A DNA stretch of 64,000 bases from assembly GCA_017979445.1 (NCBI GenBank), contig CM030708.1, positions 34,476,721 to 34,540,720 of the forward strand. Direction: 5' to 3'. The stretch comes from Akebia trifoliata (Eukaryota; Streptophyta; Magnoliopsida; Ranunculales; Lardizabalaceae). The position numbers and the translations under genes were made by a program. The notes below the pieces were generated by a model that ran no database searches, was not told the DNA's origin, and saw only the letters and a program-made list of their open reading frames with translations. Positions 57,413 through 64,000 of the stretch are shown piece after piece; positions within the stretch are counted from its first letter, which is position 1; every line of letters begins with the position of its first letter.

Positions 57413-58641
57413 AAGCTTCTACAAACTTATGGTCATCTACCTACCCTGCAACCTTAAAACCTTATATAAGGAGATATGTAGAGAAATGAAACCATAAAAT
57501 TCATCCCTGAAGTCTATATTCTACCTCTGGTGTTCTACCGTTTCTTCAAAAAACCTTTTGTTTTAGCAAAGTAGTGAAGCTCTTTAAGTTATATCATTAT
57601 CATTTATGCTCGATGTTGTCAACTAGTTCAAAAGGCAAGTTGGTTGTATTGAGCTTTCTATGGTATTTTTTATTATTTTTATTTTTTGTTGTATCTTTGT
57701 GTTTTCCTTGTTTGATCCATATTTAGCTTTTGTACCATTTGCCTTACAAGAAAGACGCGGTAATAGTTTTTTCTACTTTGTAAGATAAACCCACATTTCT
57801 CACTGTTAAAACACAAAATCCAACAGCCGGGATAAAACATATAGCTTGAGGGTACATCACGTATCTCTAAGATGAATCCTGATACTTGGATTTCACATTT
57901 AACGGTCAAGATCGCGTGCTTGTTTATGAGTCTCTTTTTGCGAGTATATATATGCCCAACTAATATCATTCTATTGGAAGAAAAAAAAAACAATAATAAA
58001 TTCAATGTCTATCACTATGTGTAAGCAGTTGTTACCTATATCTCCTTGGTTCCTCTTCTGCCATCCAAGCTCAAAGATGAACGAGACAAGATCCCTATGG
58101 AGAATATGGGACAAACTTGTTAGTGGAGTCTAAATAAGACCACAATATATAAACAAATATTATTTGCAGGAAGTTGTATGTAGATCATTCAATGATTTTC
58201 CAAATAAGAGAGCAAGGACTAGGAAAATTAGCCATCGCTCCTAACACCATCCAAAATCCAATCATACTAAGAATAAAAAAATGGGAATAAGAAACATGTG
58301 TAGATTATTAACCTAACCCGTAGATGTTATTTGTATACTGATTTTGTGAAGGTTGATCTTCTGAATTGCAATATATTTTGTGTGGATGTGACCTTAGTAT
58401 GCTTTTTTAACAATTTCTTAAATCTTAAAATAATTAGAACGTTGAACATTTTGTTGTATTGAAGGGATTATTTTGGTTTACTATTGTTGTATTGAATTTT
58501 GGTGAAGATCAATATAGGTCTTGATGTTTTCTTGTAATTTGATTTGAAGGTCATATGACATATTTATTATCTACATCTGGTTATTTTTATTATGTATGCA
58601 TAGGTTTTGTATTTGCTTCTACTATAGGTTCAGAAGGAACT

Positions 58642-61600
58642 ATGGACAAAGGTCAAAACAGTGGAGACAAAGCTTATCAAACTAGGGCTATTTGTTTGCA
58701 TGCTTTCTGGGATTTGGCAAGGTTGTGCCCATTAGTATTTGTCTTCCTTCTAAAAGAATGTTATCTGCATGGTAATTTTTCTCTTACAAGTGTTCTTGTT
58801 TCTAAGAGATCAATGAGCATGATATTATTTTTTGTGGTGCATGTATAATGTCATTTGTATAATCAATATCCTTTGAATCATAAGTATTTTTTATCAGATG
58901 AATTATATTCTTGTCGTTTCTCTATTTACATTAGAAGATGCTTGCAATATATATCCTTAATGTTGTCAATGCATTTGGGTGTGATTTTTTCTCATAATTT
59001 TACTTGGAGACTCCATTATTTTATTTGACTTTTTTTTTCTGTATTGAAAACCATGATGGACTCAAGTTCAGTATGCATTTGAAAGAAAAGATGGTTTTGC
59101 TGTTCCACCCTCCATACGCTACTCTAATTTGATCATTCTTCTTATGAATATACTTTAATTTAAATTATTGGATAGATTTATGGTATGTGGAGATGTCTTT
59201 ATGTACTTTTTCACATATTCTTTTTCTATTTTTTTAATGTTAAAAACTCGAATGTGCCAAATTAGGCAAGTTGTAATTGTGTGTTTGTCATTGTTAAATG
59301 ACCCACATTCATGTGTATACACATGAACAAATAAAATTAGGACGAGTTTGAGTCGACTCAGGTGAGTTGGAATTGAATCGGAGGCCTTCGAGCAAGTTTT
59401 TCACTGTGAATCAGTCATCTCATTGACTCTTCCAAAAATCAAGTTGATTTGTCAGATTTTTTGAAAAACTCAGTTGTCCTGTTGAGAACTTGACTGATTG
59501 TTTTGTGATTGCCATACCTATTAATCTAAATATTGAAAAATAATAATTATTTTTGAAATATCTACACTTTTTTGCATCGCTGTAAAAATTGGTTTGAATT
59601 GGTTTGGGAGGGTTTGACTCATCTAATCTGGAACGGGTCGGCTGAGTCAAACTGGACTCAGTGGGTACTGACCGAATACCAAAAACTGAGTCTTAAAACC
59701 ATGGTTGAGACCCAAAGGATCTTTAGGCCTTTCAGGAGGAAGTATGGTATGTAACTATGTATGGCTAAGCTCATAAACTATCTTATGAGTAAATTGGATC
59801 CTGTCATCATCAATGAGGTGAAAGAATCAATAGTTTCTACAGATCACAAGTGGAGCTCCCTCCACAGGAGCATATGTATTACAGAAACATATGGGACTGG
59901 GACAGGTCCAATGGAAATGGACCTCACTTGGTTGCATGCCATGTCATCCATATGGGAAGTTTACATTTTAGTGTCCACGGCTATAGAATCTGTCTGGCCC
60001 AGCTAGTGTGTCAAGGACAAGTAACCTCAACCTCTTCATGATGCTGGTAGACTTTTTAAATTAGTGGCAAGAACATAAAATATAATGGTCAATTTCTTCC
60101 ATGAATTTTTGTGACTGACTGACCTCTTAACATGTTGAATGCAATACAGTAAATCCGAACAACATAGAGATGTTATGGTATTTTCTTATGATGATTGACT
60201 AGTCTACACATGTCTGTTCAATTTCATGTACTGCATTTAGATAAATCACTTATTTTTTGTTTCTCATTGAATAACACTTTTGAAGGCACACACAAGGCGA
60301 CCCTGAAGTTCTGTGCTCTTCGGGAACAAGTCCTACTTGTTCTTCATAACTCTCCCGTGCCTGGACCTACTACTTTTATTGTTCGGTGCTTATACATAGT
60401 GCCTATACTGGGAAATCCCTACACCCAAGGTATCAGTCAGTTATTGTTGTCTGCTCTTCGACAGTTGCTAACCATTCAAAACTTCCCAATCACCCCTGAA
60501 GATTTATCTGAAGCAAGGAGCCTGGCTGCCCGGTTATTTCTTGATTGCATTGCTGGCTCTGTCATCTACGAAGAAGGGACTCTGATAAAACTACTTACAG
60601 TTGTCGACGTTGGGTTGAAAAACATTGGAGAAGCCTTGTGTGGTTTGGAGGTGAATGATGATAATTTGGACATAGCAAAGAAATACATTGAACCATACAT
60701 CCTCAGAACGATAGAATCTCATTCTTATACATTTGCTGTCAGTCTCCTAGAACACTTTTCCATCCACAACTCTGACCAGTCATTTCTTGTGAGAATGATG
60801 CAAGTAAACCAGTTCAAAGCAGCACATAAGTGGGCAACATTCATGGGGAAGTCGATGTTGTGTTTGATGGTTCAACAATATATTGACATGAAGATGCTAA
60901 AGAATGCTTACAAAGCTATAAAGGAAAACAATCTTCAGCAGGAATTTCCTGATGAGCATCTTAAATACAAAGAAAGGTATGCCCTTGATAAAGATCATGT
61001 ACTTTTCACACTCTATGCCCTTATAAATTTTCTTTTATCCTCAACAATTTAATATAAGTACTCCCTGTTTTGCAGTTCACTAAAAAAGCTGGTAGAAAAA
61101 GGGTGCTGGGATATTGCAGAGGCGAAGACTCACAATGATAGACAACTCATTGATTATCTGGTGAGAAGTAGCTTTAAACATGAGCTATTGTTATGATCAT
61201 GGTTCACAATACTCTTGCATTTTCGTAACTAGTTGGTGCTTTCAAATAAGCAAAAGATGTTCTGTTTATACACTACGTTTTAATTCTACAACTGAATAAA
61301 ATCATGTATTATGAAACATTCATGGAAAATAAGGTCCAGAGTTTCATTTCAGAAACATTCCAAATTTATTCCTATAAACTTTTTCAGAAAAAAGAGGCTG
61401 AAAATCAGTCTCAATTAAGTGGATCCCACTTCTCTTTAGAACCAAGAGAAGGAAAAAATAAATAAAGAAAAAGTATTTGTACCTACCACCACAATAATTG
61501 TTTAAACTTTTTTAGATCCATTTATAAAGGATAATGTTCCTCTTTGATGCAGAAGAAGTATGGGAGGGAGGGTTAGTGGACTTATACACCCAAAAACCAA

Positions 61601-63784
61601 ACACAGCTTTGGATGGGGAATTCTATCCATTCAATTCAAGCATTTTTTTTCATCATGAATTTTCTCGAAACCCGTGAAAATACTTAAATTAAATGGTTAG
61701 AATTATTAATCAGCTAGCTTTTGGTGTACTATTCCACCAAAAGGTGGGTCAAACATTCATGGTTAGTGGGCCCAATAGATAAATAGTTAAGCATACCTGG
61801 TGGGAATCGAATCCACAATATTTGATTAAATAAGTTAGTTACATATTGTTTTAGTGTAACTGCTCAGCTAGCACAGAAGTTGCAAAATTTTGGTTGAGGA
61901 CCTTAACTGTCATTTGAAAATATAAACAATGTATATCAAGCATGAAAGAAACCTGATTCAGTTCTGCACAAAATAAAGGTGTATTTGGCTTTGGAAGCGG
62001 GGTACTCGGAGAAAGTTGACAAATTGTGCCAGCGATACTCCCTTTCAGGTTTCATTAAACTCACAGGTACGCAAAAATCGTTCTTAGTTCTTACTCTAAT
62101 TATGAAGTTTTAAAGTATAGAAATGTGATTCAAACATATGTGAGTTTTAAACTGGACATCAATATTCCAGAACTGTTTTGTTTTTTCCATCACATGTAAA
62201 CTTGCATGAAATCTTCTCAAGAAAGTGTTCCAAGGATTACGTTTTGATTGCACACCTGGAATTTTGTGATATAGTTTATGTTTCTATATTTTATCAATTT
62301 TGGTTGAGTTGAGGAAAGTTTGCGGTATTTTGACTGTAATTTGAAAAAATTTCTCGATGAAACTTATGTACTGAAATCGATGCCCCAAGATTTAAATATT
62401 TGTGCATTTCTCCCCATTTCATCCTTTTGTGGTGGGGCTTACCTTGGTGTTTGACTTTAAATTCATGTCATTGTTTCTGGTTAATGTAAAATGTACTTCT
62501 CAATTTCTTCCATGGATGATTTCAGATGTACCACATATTGATTAATTTGGGCTTATTGGTGCAGAAGCAGAACCAAAAGCAAAAGCAAATCCTTCAACAA
62601 CTTGTTATCTACAACTTAACGAATTGCTTTCAGAAGATATCAACTGGGTTGATGAAATTGATTGTTTGCTCAGTGCTACATCTCATATTGCGGGTTGTAA
62701 AGTTATTGGTATAGATTGTGAATGGAAAGCTAACTATGAAAAAGGAAGCAAGCCCAACAAGGTAGTCTTTGAACATTTCCTGACACAAGGTTCATATTTG
62801 TCATAGTTTTTGGATTCCCTGTCATAGAGGATTTGGATTGAGGTAGTATGAAAATTTTGAAGGCCAAAACTTGCCTCTGTACATGATTGAATGATGAAGA
62901 TTGATGGCGCTGATGATGTTCATTTTTTTAAGCCTTTTTTATTTTGAAAGAAACCATTATAAAACTTTTCCACTATCCTACTAAATGCCGATGCTGCAGT
63001 CATTTTAATCTGTTTCTACCAATGGACTTGTTCTGTAGTATTGACAATATGGGCATTTCAATGTTTCAGGTGTCGATCATGCAGATTGCCTCTGAGGAGG
63101 CAGTGTTCATCTTTGACTTGATAAAGTTAACCAAAGAAATACCCGAGGCCTTAGACAGTTGCCTCAAACGAATTTTTCATTCGTCAAGCGTACTCAAGCT
63201 CGGTATGCACATATCTCAAAGCATCACTTGCAGAAGAATTGTTTCTTATTTTCTTTTTTCGAATATTCATGTTATTATGATAGTATTTAACCTCGAGATG
63301 AAATCTGCAATCTTATTTAGAAACGAGAATCCTCCCTCCTATCCCTTGCTCTCTTCTATACAGGTGGAACTCATAAAAGGGAATAGGGGGGACCTGGACT
63401 CACTGTTAAATTGGCTAATAAGAAATCTCTGAATAAATATTCAGTCTCTTCAGATGTTTGCATCATTGTTAGCATCCAGTTAATATGATTTTTTTTTTTT
63501 TCCCTTTGGTGGACTAGTAGCTCTATATATTTTGCACATTTCCTTTAAAGAAGCAAAAAAAATTGAAGGTTTCTCCTAACTTCAAAGATGAAGTAAACAA
63601 CTTACTGAATAATGGTTTGGTTTATTTGTGGTCTCTGCAACTTGTAGGCTATAATTTGTCATGTGATTTACATCAGCTGACTCATTCTTATGGTGAGTTG
63701 GAGTGTTTCAAGCACTATGAAATGCTCCTTGACATTCAGAATGTCTTCAGAGAACCTCGTGGTGGTCTCTCTGGGCTTTCCAAG
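58642..63784 (+). CDS. Mut7/EXD-like 3'-5' exonuclease domain protein (At1g56310-like), 3' end outside the window
   Basis: Seven coding exons: 58642-58771, 60286-60976, 61076-61160, 61979-62066, 62565-62761, 63070-63202, 63648-63784. All join in frame, giving 487 codons so far; more must follow. The N-terminal ~330 residues are a helical region shared by plant and animal Mut-7-type proteins (KECYLHG, FMGKSMLCLMVQQYIDMKML, KGCWDIAEAKTHNDRQL). The RNase D-like DEDD exonuclease domain starts at about 345. D382 and E384 are seen in VIGIDCEWK, and the second motif D448 in GYNLSCDLHQL. MLLDIQNVFREP follows. The last motif (Yxx(x)D) lies beyond 64000. It hydrolyses nucleic acid from the 3' end; the animal homologue MUT-7 acts in small-RNA pathways, while the plant role is not inferable here. 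The exon 4 acceptor (AAATAAAG) is weak but the frame and homology require it. Confidence 0.9.
59570..60050. other. Unassigned low-divergence block in exonuclease intron 1
   Basis: A GC-richer stretch with overlapping open frames at 59761-60006 and 59850-60041. Neither matches the exonuclease family, whose coding sequence joins directly from 58771 to 60286. The left part (59570-59710), with GACTCA/TGAGTC repeats and ending TTAAAACCATGGTTGAG, resembles the end of the hAT-type CATGNTTTNAAAAC family. The right part is unidentified. Confidence 0.4.
61700..61880 (-). mobile_element. Possible tRNA-derived SINE in exonuclease intron 3
   Basis: The minus strand has GTGCTAGCTGAGCAGTTACA (box A-like) and about 55 bases later GTGGATTCGATTCCCACC (box B-like), the spacing of a tRNA-type RNA polymerase III promoter, followed by non-tRNA sequence. 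No target duplication was fixed. Confidence 0.45.
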
Positions 63785-64000
63785 GTAATTCGAAAGATGA
63801 CTCCAGCCCCTCCTCACTAAATCCTGTTTTATTATTATTATTGGGTTTTTTTTAAACTTCGCTTTACCTCCTTAATTGGTCTAATAAATAAAACACGCAT
63901 TATTTTCAGTTTGTTGGCATCTTCCACTTTGACTCAGGTTAATGTAAAATCTTTTGCTGAAATGACCAAAATGTCCATTGAACACATCTTAGTTCTATCT
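63785..64000. other. Intron of the exonuclease gene, cut by the window end
   Basis: After the donor AAG|GTAATT at 63784/63785 no further exon of the family is recognised before 64000. The domain still lacks its last motif, so the missing exons must be further right. Confidence 0.6.

Larger units (their letters stand above)
55401..58641 (+). promoter_or_regulatory. Upstream region and likely 5'UTR intron of the exonuclease gene
   Basis: The coding exon is preceded by an acceptor CTACTATAG|GTTCAG at 58627/58628, so at least one non-coding exon lies upstream. A GA-rich, transcribed-looking stretch (55700-55847) ending TTTAAG|GTGAAAATC is a candidate leader exon with donor at about 55849. The 2.8-kb intron implied would contain the hAT-type MITE at 56801-57005 and a tandem duplication (57040-57412). 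The assignment of the leader exon is inference. Confidence 0.4.

Overview
This window is nuclear DNA of a flowering plant, most likely a eudicot. The evidence is several intron-containing genes with GT-AG introns of plant-specific families (a GATL glycosyltransferase, an LLM-domain B-GATA factor, a FAR1-related FRS protein, an extensin-like glycoprotein), AT-rich spacers and many small non-autonomous transposons. Only six protein-coding genes can be supported in 64 kb. I cannot name the species from sequence alone.

Layout. 2578-3681 (-): intronless galacturonosyltransferase-like gene. 22716-23225 (+): short secreted extensin-like protein with a C-terminal hydrophobic tail. 29351-29912 (-): three-exon LLM-domain B-GATA transcription factor. 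39954-44025 (-): ten-coding-exon importin alpha, with introns in both UTRs. 48182-51265 (-): three-exon FRS11-like protein, a domesticated Mutator transposase. 58642 to beyond the window end (+): Mut7/EXD-like 3'-5' exonuclease, seven exons visible, 3' end missing.

The rest is spacer rich in mobile elements, many of which can be delimited by exact or near-exact target-site duplications (TSDs). They are: a foldback Mutator-like MITE family (three copies at 1200-1757, 33795-34174 and 37421-37832, each with a 9-bp TSD); other 9-bp-TSD MITEs (46188-46317, 49120-49306, 52433-52663); hAT-type MITEs with 8-bp TSDs (13287-13497, 52173-52400, 56801-57005); two PIF/Harbinger-type elements with 3-bp TSDs (a 3.08-kb element at 30384-33460 and an 820-bp one with a GC-rich trinucleotide core at 46695-47514); a solo LTR with a 5-bp TSD (36394-36886); a 5'-truncated LINE with a 13-bp TSD (11540-12099); and possible tRNA-type SINEs.

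The genes are not an operon and share no obvious pathway: cell-wall polysaccharide synthesis, wall glycoprotein, light/cytokinin-type transcription, nuclear import, light-signalling-type transcription and RNA/DNA exonuclease. No undescribed multi-gene system was found. The most unusual signals are the foldback MITE family, the large Harbinger-type element carrying a LINE zinc-binding fragment, the duplicated exon end inside the FRS intron, and the importin 3'UTR intron that starts two bases after the stop codon. Exon boundaries were worked out by hand from reading frame, splice consensus and family similarity; no search was run.
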